29,742 bases of DNA from assembly GCA_023447335.1 (NCBI GenBank), contig JAEXOD010000067.1, forward strand, positions 1-29,742, written 5' to 3'. Shown here in pieces: positions 1 through 8,612 of this stretch. The DNA is from Bacteroidota bacterium. GTDB lineage: Bacteria; Bacteroidota; Ignavibacteria; Ignavibacteriales; Melioribacteraceae. The notes under the pieces were generated by a model. The model saw only the letters and a program-made list of their open reading frames with translations, did not search any database and was not told the DNA's origin. Positions within the stretch are counted from its first letter, which is position 1; every line of letters begins with the position of its first letter. Both the position numbers and the translations under genes were made by a program.

Positions 1-269
1 GTTGAAAGCAACGAATATGTTCCCGGTAAATCAACAATTTTAAATCTTTTTTCGTTATAAATAAATCCCCCTTCTGCTCGCGTTACGGTTTTACCGGGCC
101 AGTTACCCGTATGTTGTTTTAAACCGGTTAAATTATTAAAAACCGTACTTTTACCAGTATTGGGGTTTCCCGCTAACGCAATAACAAAATCGCTATCGGT
201 CATATCAATTCCAAGCTTAGTGAGATTTCCCAAATTATGCACAGGGCACGTTTCACATTTATTTGTCAT
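1..269 (-). CDS. feoB: Ferrous iron transporter FeoB, N-terminal part (gene runs off the left edge)
   Basis: Only the first 89 or so codons are present. They read from an ATG at 267-269 and continue past the window edge. FeoB is an inner-membrane Fe(II) uptake protein with a cytoplasmic GTPase domain at its N-terminus. The visible part shows a short leader with the cysteine motif CETCPVHN, the G1/P-loop GNPNTGKST, the switch region around TGNWPGKTV and the G3 motif DLPGTYSL, all diagnostic of the FeoB G domain. Its start overlaps the stop of the upstream FeoA-DtxR gene by 11 bases, so the two are probably translationally coupled and form one iron-responsive operon. The transmembrane part lies outside the window. 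Confidence 0.95.
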   Translation of the reverse strand, partial: MTNKCETCPVHNLGNLTKLGIDMTDSDFVIALAGNPNTGKSTVFNNLTGLKQHTGNWPGKTVTRAEGGFIYNEKRFKIVDLPGTYSLLS

Positions 270-1293
270 TTATATCCTCAATCGGCGTATCTTGAATAAA
301 AATATTTTCAGCTTGTTTATTTCTTAAGGCAACAGTTGTACCGCGTACAAAATACCCTTTAGGATCACCGTTCAAGCTTTCAAGCTCAGCTCTAATCTTA
401 GTACCTGTAACAATTCCGAAATCCATAAGTCTTCGTCTTTGAATACCGCGTAATGCCGGAGAAATTCCTGCTATATAGGCTTCTTCCCCGTTTTTAAGCA
501 TCTGCAACGTTTTATATTTTTTTCTCTGTTTAATTGAATTGTCTTGAATAACTGATACATTTTGAGCTAGAACAGGCGCTAATACCGCTTCATCTCCGTT
601 TACAACAAATCTTATTTTTACATTATCCGCATCAATTATTTTAATTTGTGACCCCGGATAAATACCAAGTGCTGTAATTTGGGCAAATACTTCTTCCGGT
701 TCATCTTCAATATGAGTAACAACACCAATATCTCCTTTCTGTAAAGAGCGAAGCGAAACACCTTGCAGTTGAGGGAACACACCCTCGGCTGTGGGAATCG
801 GATCTCCGTGAGGGTCAAATAGCGGATTTCCAATTTCTGCGGCAATTTTATTTATTTGATCAAAAGTTAAATTATGTTCGGCGTGTTCAGCTTCTTGGTG
901 CCATTCATGCTCTTTTAAGCCACTTTTTTCCGAAAGATACCTTTCAAAAACCCTGTGCATTCTTACCATTCTAACAGCCTGAGTTTTCCCGTCTTCCGTT
1001 AGGTTAACTTCGTCATTACTTGTAACTACAAGTTTAGTTTTTTCTAAATCAGATACAACTGAAGTGGCTTTGTTTAAATTAACGTTCAAATAACCGGCTA
1101 AACTTTGTACTGTGGATTTTAAGCCTCTATAATCGGAATCAAATAAGTGTTTTAACGAATCTTCTAAAAGAACTCGATCGGTATTCTTTTTATATTTCTT
1201 CCAAATACTCACGAATCCGTGTTTGGGGTGGATTATCCACAATCCGATAAGAACAATTAATAGACCGATAATAATTAATATAAGCGGTGTCAT
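259..1293 (-). CDS. Membrane-anchored DtxR-type regulator fused to two FeoA domains
   Basis: This 344-residue protein joins four parts. A strongly hydrophobic helix spans residues 3-21. A DtxR-like winged helix spans about 42-105. The DtxR dimerisation and metal-binding region (about 106-165) has a His/Glu-rich stretch, HEWHQEAEHAEH, at 129-140. Two FeoA (SH3-like) domains lie at about 180-250 and 262-334, the second with the typical ALRGIQRRRLMDFGI segment. DtxR proteins are metal-dependent repressors and FeoA assists FeoB. The gene sits directly upstream of feoB and overlaps it, so iron sensing and FeoB activity are likely linked. The N-terminal membrane helix is odd for a DNA-binding repressor. 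It suggests either a membrane-bound regulator or that the winged helix now serves as a FeoB accessory. Domain calls are confident; the role as a regulator is inferred. Confidence 0.9.
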   Translation of the reverse strand: MTPLILIIIGLLIVLIGLWIIHPKHGFVSIWKKYKKNTDRVLLEDSLKHLFDSDYRGLKSTVQSLAGYLNVNLNKATSVVSDLEKTKLVVTSNDEVNLTEDGKTQAVRMVRMHRVFERYLSEKSGLKEHEWHQEAEHAEHNLTFDQINKIAAEIGNPLFDPHGDPIPTAEGVFPQLQGVSLRSLQKGDIGVVTHIEDEPEEVFAQITALGIYPGSQIKIIDADNVKIRFVVNGDEAVLAPVLAQNVSVIQDNSIKQRKKYKTLQMLKNGEEAYIAGISPALRGIQRRRLMDFGIVTGTKIRAELESLNGDPKGYFVRGTTVALRNKQAENIFIQDTPIEDINDK

Positions 1294-1602
1294 AATAGTT
1301 TCAATATTTTTGTAAAGTAATAATTAATATAACAAAATTTAAACGATAATATTAAACAAAACGTTTCAAAAGGTAGAATTATTTATGCAATAAATACTGC
1401 CCGTATCCCGGAGGTAACTGCAAAAAGTTAAAACCCATTTGTACATAATTAAACCTTTGAATCTTTCTAAACATTGGCGTATTTTGCTCTACTGTTTTAT
1501 TGCCCTCGTCTACTTCCAATTGTGCTTTAATTACTTTATGGTTAAAATGCCCGGAATAACCTTAGATAAGATGAGTAATTTTATCTCTTTCTGCTCTATA
1601 AT
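1294..1602. other. Non-coding stretch upstream of the FeoA-DtxR gene
   Basis: About 300 bases without a convincing gene. The part next to 1293 is very AT-rich and should hold the minus-strand promoter of the iron operon. I could not pick out a clear DtxR-type inverted repeat or a strong -35/-10 pair. A 60-codon plus-strand reading frame at 1439-1621 has no recognisable content and is probably chance. Confidence 0.4.
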
Positions 1603-1980
1603 CTACAAAATCGGTAAATAATTTATTTGTACAAAAACATCATTAGTTTGAAATAAACTTTTCCAAATATAAATTCTCTTTTTAGGTTTAATTATCTCGT
1701 AAAAAAGTATCGCGCAATTTTCTTTTGAAAAATGTTGGACATCATGCATTAAGAAATAATATTTGCATTCAGGTAAATTTTTAATTAATCGATTAAATAC
1801 TCTTGGGTTTAGTCCAATATTAGGTCTTATCTTATTAACAGAATTATAAATTAACGCAGGTTTACCGTTAAATACTATGACAACATCAACCAGATCACTA
1901 TTTTGCAAGAAATTTTTATCGCAGTAAAATTCGTCTAAATTTTATAAGTTTTTTCTGAAGTAACTCCACAACAATTATCT
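1603..1980 (-). pseudogene. Possible remnant of an unrecognised gene
   Basis: An open frame of 101 codons runs from a TTG at 1908 to 1603. It has protein-like composition, for example NLPECKYYFLMHDVQHF followed by KPKKRIYIWKSLFQTND. Upstream in the same frame, protein-like sequence (NLDEFYCDKNFLQNSDL) continues until a stop at 1942-1944, and beyond that stop the frame again reads plausibly (LLWSYFRKNL). No credible start codon with a ribosome binding site is visible. This looks like the C-terminal end of a decayed gene, but I do not recognise the family. It could also be a small intact orphan gene starting at the TTG. Confidence 0.3.
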
Positions 1981-1991
1981 TGGAAATCACT

Positions 1992-2786
1992 TTATTTTGA
2001 ACCGACTCCGATAATTGTAGAAGCAACCCCGTTAGCAGCGAATATCCCTTGATGAAATTCAATTGGCATACTTACCGGCATACCTACATAAGGTTTTGTG
2101 GATGATGCAAACAATCCGGCATCTTGAATAAGATGTATTCCTATCCCTACCCAGATTGCAGAGATGGAATTGCTTTTGTTTCTTTGCAAAAAACCACCTA
2201 CTCTATCCCATAAAAAATGATGGGGCTGCGGTAATCTAATAAAAACTTTTTCTAACACACCATAAGCAAAACGCAAAACAAATTCGCTGGCTAATCCGAC
2301 TAAAATTGAATGGGTAAAGATATTTCGATGAGATTCAATTCCCGCTATGGCAATATCCAAATCAGGGATGCCCCCTTCAAAATCAATTCCTCCGCCGACA
2401 GCAAATGCAATTGAAGCGTATAATATTAACCCGGCAAGAATTTCAACTTTTTCCTCTTTGCTTGCAATACAAAAATCATAATAGATATCGTTAATTTTTG
2501 CAGGCAATGTTTCAATCGTGTTTTTTACTGTTTCAAAATCTTCTGACGCTGCGCTCTTTAGTCCTTTAGTTTTATATCTATCATAAACATTTACAGCCAT
2601 AAACTTAAGACGTTTAGCAAGCTCGGTTTTAGATTTTATAGTAGATTTTACCGACTCCTTAGATGCATCAGCAAAGATTCTTTGATACTCTTCAGCACTA
2701 AAACTTTGCAAAGCAATTTTTAATTCCTTGTATAATTGTTTTACTAACTGCTCCTCTGCTGCCGTAAAACTCAAACTCCTACTCAT
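1992..2786 (-). CDS. Membrane protein with YdjM/DUF457-like His-Asp signature
   Basis: 264 residues. The first ~110 are helical and charged. After a hydrophobic segment at 115-133 come the motifs GGIPDLD (138-144), HRNIFTHS (153-160) and HLIQD (218-222), with further hydrophobic stretches at about 161-175, 208-220 and 248-262. The order Asp, then HR-x-x-x-THS, then H-x-x-x-D resembles the YdjM/DUF457 family of membrane-associated metal-dependent hydrolase-like proteins. The similarity is judged by eye and the substrate is unknown. The ATG at 2784-2786 has a GAGG element a few bases upstream and its own candidate promoter at 2820-2848. It is therefore probably a separate transcription unit from the EamA gene upstream. 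The long helical N-terminus is not usual for the family. Confidence 0.6.
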   Translation of the reverse strand: MSRSLSFTAAEEQLVKQLYKELKIALQSFSAEEYQRIFADASKESVKSTIKSKTELAKRLKFMAVNVYDRYKTKGLKSAASEDFETVKNTIETLPAKINDIYYDFCIASKEEKVEILAGLILYASIAFAVGGGIDFEGGIPDLDIAIAGIESHRNIFTHSILVGLASEFVLRFAYGVLEKVFIRLPQPHHFLWDRVGGFLQRNKSNSISAIWVGIGIHLIQDAGLFASSTKPYVGMPVSMPIEFHQGIFAANGVASTIIGVGSK

Positions 2787-2819
2787 AATAAATACCTCAA
2801 TATTATTTCCTCTCTGCGC

Positions 2820-2848
2820 ATTATAAAATATATCACGCTAATTTTAAA
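2820..2848 (-). promoter_or_regulatory. Candidate sigma-70-type promoter for the YdjM-like gene
   Basis: On the minus strand a perfect TATAAT (2820-2825) is preceded, after a 17-base spacer, by TTTAAA (2843-2848), which matches four of six positions of TTGACA. Transcription would start near 2813, about 27 bases before the ATG. In sequence this AT-rich, chance matches are common, and Bacteroidota often use other promoter types, so this is tentative. Confidence 0.35.
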
Positions 2849-2874
2849 ATATATAAATCTTTTCTAAATGTCAA

Positions 2875-3762
2875 TTAGTTTTTTAAAAATAATACAGAAA
2901 TTCCCAATACGGTTATAATTGCACCAAAAATTGAACTTAAAGATAACTTTTCTTTATAGTAAAAATATACTATTGGTAACATTATTACGGGAACTGTTGA
3001 CATAAGCGTGGATGCTATTCCAACATATGCATTTTTTACTGCAATCAAACTCATGGTAATTCCCAAATATGGACCAATAAACGCACCGATTGAAGAAAAA
3101 ACGAATCCTCTTTTATTTTTTTTAAGTTTTTCAATCGGATTTTTAAGTCTATTACTAAATCTTAATATAGGATAAAAAACAATAAACGCCGCTGCCAAAC
3201 GAATGAACGTGGCAAAAAAGCCATTTATCTCACCTCTATTAAAAGCAAGTTTTGCAAATATTAACCCTCCGCCTTGTCCCAATGCGGCAAGTAAGGCAAA
3301 TATAATACCTGTCATGTTGTTTTTACCTTTTATATTCGATTCGCTTTTTTGAAGTAGAACCAATAAAATACCTATAAAAGTAATTACGATTCCGACTACA
3401 CCCCAAGTTGAAATATTTTCTCCTAAAAAAATGAATGCTAACACTGCAGCAATAATAGGCGAAACCGCCATTAAAAGCATGCTTATTCTTGCGCCTATCA
3501 TTTCCAAAGATTTGAATAAAAAAGCATCCCCGAATGCAATACCGATAATACCGCTAATTATTAGTAAATAATATTGTTCTACCGAGATACTAATATCTAT
3601 ATTAAGAACAATAATTGTTATTGCCAAAAAGAAAAGTCCTAAAACCATTCTTGTAATATTTACTAAAGAAGACCCAACAAGCTTAGATGCTTCGGAGAAG
3701 GCAATTGCCGACCCTGACCAAAGCACCGCAGTAAAGAGTGCAGCTATTTCACCTATTAACAT
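2875..3762 (-). CDS. EamA-family (drug/metabolite transporter superfamily) membrane protein
   Basis: 295 residues with about ten hydrophobic segments and the internal duplication typical of the family. One EamA repeat spans about 1-138 and ends in the GENISTWGVVGIVITFIGILL stretch. The second spans about 150-293 and ends in KEKLSLSSIFGAIITVLGI. The opening IAALFTAVLWSGSAIAF is a standard EamA start. These proteins move small metabolites, and some relatives (ArnE/ArnF type) act on lipid-linked sugars. The gene overlaps the end of the TPR-glycosyltransferase gene by 14 bases and closes the glycosyltransferase operon. A role in exporting or supplying a glycosylation intermediate is therefore possible, but the substrate cannot be read from sequence. 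Confidence 0.9.
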   Translation of the reverse strand: MLIGEIAALFTAVLWSGSAIAFSEASKLVGSSLVNITRMVLGLFFLAITIIVLNIDISISVEQYYLLIISGIIGIAFGDAFLFKSLEMIGARISMLLMAVSPIIAAVLAFIFLGENISTWGVVGIVITFIGILLVLLQKSESNIKGKNNMTGIIFALLAALGQGGGLIFAKLAFNRGEINGFFATFIRLAAAFIVFYPILRFSNRLKNPIEKLKKNKRGFVFSSIGAFIGPYLGITMSLIAVKNAYVGIASTLMSTVPVIMLPIVYFYYKEKLSLSSIFGAIITVLGISVLFLKN

Positions 3763-6700
3763 TCAAATTTTTCCGATTATGCAAAAAGTTCTTTAATTCT
3801 AAGTTCACTTCATTTAAAACGTTTTCCCAGTTATCAAGTTCATTTTGTCTAAATATTTTAATTGAAGGATACCAATTTGTGTTATCACCTTCATAACCCC
3901 ACCGCCAATCCGGACTATAACAAAGCAATAAATAAGTCAATTTTCCTAAAGTTCCTGCTATATGTGCTATCGCAGTATCCACTGTTATTACAACATCTAA
4001 ATTAGAAATGACTTGTAAAGTTGCAATGATATCTTCATTCCCTTCAACACTGTTTTCGATATTATAATTTTCACACAATTCTTTTTCTGATTCTGTTAAT
4101 TCATACTGAAGATTTAACCATTCAGCTTTGATGTGGTCTATACCGGAAATAAGTTTTAATATTTTCTTAAGTGAAAGATGCCGCTTTCTATTATGAAAAG
4201 GGATCTTCTTTCCTTTCCAACAAACACCAATTTTTATCGTGCTATCAGTTTCTTTTTTATTCTCATATTTGGAGTCAAATAAATTAAATGAATAAAAAGT
4301 TTGTGGAATATTGTCTTCTGAGGTTTCAAACAATTCAGGCAAATTTAATAGCGGGATCACATAATCATAATTTATTATATTTTCAGCCATCGAAACTTTT
4401 ATAGGATAATCCCTAAGCGCAAGCTGAAAAAAGTTATATAAATCTTTTCTAATTAAAAAAGTAAAGTTATATTCTTTTGAAAAAGGGATAAGATATCTTC
4501 CGAACATTATATTATCCCCGATACCCTGTTCACCTGCAATAAGAATTTTAGAATTTTTCCCGAATGTTTTATGTTCCGGTATTTTATTGATATAAGGATA
4601 AAGGTTTATATCCTTGTAAACTCTTTTTCTATAATATTCCCATCCTTTTTTATATTTTCCCATCATTAAAAGTGTTTCGGCATATCCTAAAAACAATTCG
4701 GCAGACTTATTTTCCATTTTAAATGCTTTTTCAAAATTATCTTCTGCTAATTTGTATTTTTTTAGTTCGTAGTATATAATGCCGATATTTTGATATATTC
4801 TATAATCAATAAATCCAAAACCGAGTAATTGGTTATATAGCGTTAAGGCATCTTGTAATCGCCTTAGATTGAAATAAGCATTCCCCAAATTTAAATAAGC
4901 ATCTAAATATTTGTTATTTAGCTGTATGGCTTTTAGATACCAATTAATTGCTCTTTCATATTCTTCGTAATTTGCATAAACATTCCCCAAATGAAAATAT
5001 AGTTCAGGAGTATTGGGGTACTTCTGCGAGGTCTCAATAAAAATGTTAGCCGCTTTTACATAATGTCCGATAGTATTATAAAGCATTCCCAAATTCATTG
5101 CAATTGTCAAATCATCTTCATAATCTTCTCGCAATTTTAAATAAATTTTTTCTGCTTCATCATACTTGTGTGTTTTATGGAAAAAAAAGGCACTTAGAAA
5201 AAGTGTTTCCTTGTTGTAACCGCTTTTTTCAATTAAAGAAGTTAATTCTTTTTCACATTCGGAAAAGTCATCCAACTCTAACAATAGCGCCACTAAATTA
5301 GTACGGGCAGTTGTATAAACATCATCAAGTTCAATTGCTTTTTTATAATCACAAATAGCATTATCATACATTCCGGATTTTTGATATGCTAATCCTCTAT
5401 TGTTAATTATACGTTTATCGTTTGGAAACTTTATTATTAATTCATTAAATAATTCAATGGCTTCTTGGTATTTACCTGCATTAAAATATTTGGTTGCGTT
5501 TTCTTCGAGGGTTTCGAGATTTTCTACTAAATCAACTTCTTTTTTTTGGTTATTGTTAAATATATCTAAAATTTCGGTCTCTAATTCATCAAAAGCCGAA
5601 TCCCATTCATAATCAACGGATTGCCTTATTATCTTCACATTTGGATATAATAAACTATACTCATCTCTCTCATTCCACCGCCAATCTAATCTGTTTGGAA
5701 TTAACGCAATGGTTTTTTTGCCCATACTACCTGCTAAATGAAGTATTGCGGTATCAATAGTAACAATCAAATCCATTTTTTGCAAATATTTAGCTGTATC
5801 ATAAAAATCGTTAATATGTTCCGACATATCGGTTAATTGAAAACCACAATTTGTTATTTCGTCCTTTGCATCTAATTGAAACGAATATAATTTTATATTT
5901 GAGATATTACTGATTCTATTAAAATTCTTTAATTCAGTATGCCTAATTCTATTCGCCTTAGGTTCCGGATTTCCTTTCCATACAATTCCGATATTTAATT
6001 TTGAATCATCAAAATTTATTTGGAATTCGCTATCATTTTTTAATTCAATATAGCTGCAATTGTTGCAATAATTAAAAGGGGAAATATTCAATATTGCCGG
6101 TAAACTTAATAAAGACGCAAAATAATCATATTTTATTTTAGTGTCTAATAAACCGTTTAAATCATAGTACTCGTCGGCAAAGTTATTTGCCTCAAACAAT
6201 CTTATCAACCTGTTATGAGTAAACAATATAATTTTTACATTAAATTTTCTAAGAAGAGGTAACAAACGAATAAATAAAAGCGCATCACCAAAACCTTGTT
6301 CGGTATATATTAATAATGTTTTATCATTTAGGTCTTCTCCTTTATACCTTTTCCCTTTTAAATGATATTTGTAATTGCGTTTTTTTAATCTATTTTCATA
6401 CTCTATAAAACCTTCGTTATAACGCTGTAAATACAATAGCATCAAACTTTTATTCCAACCATATGACGGATTTCCCGGCTCAATTAAACTCGCCTGTTCA
6501 TAACATTTTAAGGCTTCTGCCGGAAGTTTAATATGTTCGTAAGTCACCCCTAGGTTAAAATATGCTTCTGAAAATTTATTATTTAATTCTATTGCCATTT
6601 TATAACTTTTAATGGCATTAATGAAATCATTAAGTTTTGTATAGGTATTTCCAAGATTATAAAACACTAAATCAACATTTTTATTGCATAAAGAACTTTC

Positions 6701-7081
6701 GGTAAAACATGCTAAAGCTTGACTATAATCTCCCTCTTCGTATAGTAATATACCCTTATTGTAATAATATATAAAATTATTAGGGTCCAAAGAAATAGCT
6801 TTATCATAATAGAATTTTGCATTTTCATAATTACTAATTTTTTTATAGGTATGACCTAACATGCAATAAATTTCCGGGTCATTATGATATTTAAGCAGAT
6901 ATTCTAAAAAACTGATTTTAGTTCTATAATCAGATATTTCATCTAAATATTGCAAAAATTTTTCTATTACATCAAAAGTCAAAGTGCTTTCTGATATTGT
7001 ATAAAATAATTCCCTTGCCTCTTTATCTTCAGAGTTTTTAAGTTTATCTATTATTTTTAATAACTCGTCATCGGTCTGCAT
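3749..7081 (-). CDS. Duplicated TPR-glycosyltransferase (GT9/GT41-like) protein
   Basis: 1110 residues built as TPR-GT-TPR-GT. TPR units fill about 65-235 and 525-820, with typical AYFNLGVTYEH- and YLNLGNAYFNL-type helices. Two glycosyltransferase domains follow, at about 253-505 and 845-1095. They share EQGFGD (261-266) and EQGIGD (852-857), WKGNPEPK (368-375) and WKGKKIPF (956-963), IDTAILHLAG (442-451) and VDTAIAHIAG (1035-1044), and DWRW (466-469 and 1059-1062). The second copy keeps the later WYPS motif (1071-1074), where the first reads LLYPN. Single TPR-GT units of this kind are common in bacterial protein and surface glycosylation loci; two in one chain are not. The start abuts the stop of the upstream GT2-TPR gene and the end overlaps the EamA gene, so it is part of one operon. 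Donor and acceptor are unknown. Confidence 0.9.
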   Translation of the reverse strand: MQTDDELLKIIDKLKNSEDKEARELFYTISESTLTFDVIEKFLQYLDEISDYRTKISFLEYLLKYHNDPEIYCMLGHTYKKISNYENAKFYYDKAISLDPNNFIYYYNKGILLYEEGDYSQALACFTESSLCNKNVDLVFYNLGNTYTKLNDFINAIKSYKMAIELNNKFSEAYFNLGVTYEHIKLPAEALKCYEQASLIEPGNPSYGWNKSLMLLYLQRYNEGFIEYENRLKKRNYKYHLKGKRYKGEDLNDKTLLIYTEQGFGDALLFIRLLPLLRKFNVKIILFTHNRLIRLFEANNFADEYYDLNGLLDTKIKYDYFASLLSLPAILNISPFNYCNNCSYIELKNDSEFQINFDDSKLNIGIVWKGNPEPKANRIRHTELKNFNRISNISNIKLYSFQLDAKDEITNCGFQLTDMSEHINDFYDTAKYLQKMDLIVTIDTAILHLAGSMGKKTIALIPNRLDWRWNERDEYSLLYPNVKIIRQSVDYEWDSAFDELETEILDIFNNNQKKEVDLVENLETLEENATKYFNAGKYQEAIELFNELIIKFPNDKRIINNRGLAYQKSGMYDNAICDYKKAIELDDVYTTARTNLVALLLELDDFSECEKELTSLIEKSGYNKETLFLSAFFFHKTHKYDEAEKIYLKLREDYEDDLTIAMNLGMLYNTIGHYVKAANIFIETSQKYPNTPELYFHLGNVYANYEEYERAINWYLKAIQLNNKYLDAYLNLGNAYFNLRRLQDALTLYNQLLGFGFIDYRIYQNIGIIYYELKKYKLAEDNFEKAFKMENKSAELFLGYAETLLMMGKYKKGWEYYRKRVYKDINLYPYINKIPEHKTFGKNSKILIAGEQGIGDNIMFGRYLIPFSKEYNFTFLIRKDLYNFFQLALRDYPIKVSMAENIINYDYVIPLLNLPELFETSEDNIPQTFYSFNLFDSKYENKKETDSTIKIGVCWKGKKIPFHNRKRHLSLKKILKLISGIDHIKAEWLNLQYELTESEKELCENYNIENSVEGNEDIIATLQVISNLDVVITVDTAIAHIAGTLGKLTYLLLCYSPDWRWGYEGDNTNWYPSIKIFRQNELDNWENVLNEVNLELKNFLHNRKNLNVNR

Positions 7082-8605
7082 TTATTTTATTAAATTGCTC
7101 AATTTAGATTTTAGTTGATTAAGTTTATTATAAATTCCAGGCTCACTTTTAAAAACATTTAAAGCCTCCCCTAATAAATCATTTAATTTATTTAATTTAT
7201 TTAGTTTAAAATAAAGCGTAATTAATACATTAATAACATTTGGATTGTTTTTATCCAGTTTGTAAGATTTTTCAAAACTCTCTACGGCGTGTTCTATATC
7301 TCCCAAAGAAAGAGAAGACTCTGCGAGCAAATTAAACAAACCACTTTTATTATTAAACTTGTTTTCTAATACTTTTAATATTTCAATACGCAAGCTAATG
7401 TTTTGATATATCTGAAGCAATGCTAAAAGAGAATCCAAATAATCATTCTTCATAAATCTATTTATCTCTTTTACCAAATTTTCCGGAACATCCAGGTTAT
7501 TAAAGACACTGTTAAAAAGTGTAAATAAATCTTTCCAATTTGCTTCCACTTCAAAAATATTTAATTTTGGGAAATAGTCATTAAATAGTTTTTTATTTGC
7601 GGTTAAGGAAGCAATATTTAGTATATGCTGCAGAATCGCTTTTTCCTCTACAATAATATCAAAAAAAGCGGACTGAGAATTTGTTAGTGAATAATTGTAT
7701 TCATAAGCAAATCTACAATATTTTTCACTATTTTTGAAATCCCCTTTATATAAATAAATACTACTAATAATAATATTTAGAAGAGGTTGTTTTTCATTAT
7801 ATTTTAATCCTTCAAGAGCGAAATACAGTGCTCTATCTAGGTTTTTAGTAATGTTTAACTCATAAGCAGATAAATATCTATAGCAATGTGAAAGGTGATT
7901 TGGTTCAAGTGTTCTGTCTTTTATAGCTTCAATAAAATAAGTAATTGCTTTATCAAATTCATTTAGAACAACATATGAAACCCCTAAATGATAAGCTTTA
8001 TATCCTGTGGGTTCAAGGGCAAAATCGTTAAGCAATATATTTAAATTACGCTTTGCCTTTTCGTTCAGTTTTTCATCAGATATTTCATAACCCTCATGAA
8101 TTATTTTTATATTTGAATAAATAAACTTATATAGATTTTCTTTTAATGAAGGAGCAATTTGTTCGTGAACAGCACCAATAAATTTAATATTTTCGTGATT
8201 GCTAAATAACCTTACATATGACATGATATTAGAGGTACTCCCTTTTCCGTCATTGCTAATAACTCCGCAAAATACAGCAGTTTTTTCAGAAGTACAAATT
8301 ATTTCTCTCAGTTCATTTTTACTTTCTTTTTTTAGTCGCTCATCTGCATCCAGATACAAAATCCAACTGCCCGTACATTGCTTTAAAGCATAGTTTCGGG
8401 CAGCAGAAAAATCATTTATCCAAGTAAAAGTATATACCTTAGCGTTAAATTTTTTCGCTATAGCAATTGTATTATCTGTAGAGCCTGTATCTACTATTAC
8501 TATTTCATCAACTACACCGTCAACGGATTTAAGACAATCCTCAATATACTTCTCTTCGTTTTTTACAATCATGCATAACGATAGAACTTTCCTATTATAG
8601 GACAT
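7082..8605 (-). CDS. SunS-like family 2 glycosyltransferase with C-terminal TPR repeats
   Basis: 507 residues. The N-terminal ~240 form a GT2 domain of the SunS/SPBc2-prophage type: LSLCMIVKNEEKYIEDCL at the start, the nucleotide-binding EIVIVDTGSTDNT (34-46), the family hallmark NDFSAARN (64-71) and the metal-binding LDADER (85-90). The rest is helical, with TPR-like units at about 205-330 and 425-485. SunS itself glycosylates a cysteine of a peptide, and many relatives sit in bacterial glycosylation islands. The gene lies 7 bases after the five-repeat TPR protein gene and directly abuts the next one. The TPR part may bind the acceptor or one of the other TPR proteins. Target unknown. Confidence 0.9.
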   Translation of the reverse strand: MSYNRKVLSLCMIVKNEEKYIEDCLKSVDGVVDEIVIVDTGSTDNTIAIAKKFNAKVYTFTWINDFSAARNYALKQCTGSWILYLDADERLKKESKNELREIICTSEKTAVFCGVISNDGKGSTSNIMSYVRLFSNHENIKFIGAVHEQIAPSLKENLYKFIYSNIKIIHEGYEISDEKLNEKAKRNLNILLNDFALEPTGYKAYHLGVSYVVLNEFDKAITYFIEAIKDRTLEPNHLSHCYRYLSAYELNITKNLDRALYFALEGLKYNEKQPLLNIIISSIYLYKGDFKNSEKYCRFAYEYNYSLTNSQSAFFDIIVEEKAILQHILNIASLTANKKLFNDYFPKLNIFEVEANWKDLFTLFNSVFNNLDVPENLVKEINRFMKNDYLDSLLALLQIYQNISLRIEILKVLENKFNNKSGLFNLLAESSLSLGDIEHAVESFEKSYKLDKNNPNVINVLITLYFKLNKLNKLNDLLGEALNVFKSEPGIYNKLNQLKSKLSNLIK

Positions 8606-8612
8606 ATAAATA

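Noticed and set aside
1439..1621. 60-codon plus-strand open frame
   Set aside because: No recognisable motif, no ribosome binding site, overlaps the end of the minus-strand remnant; likely chance in AT-rich DNA.
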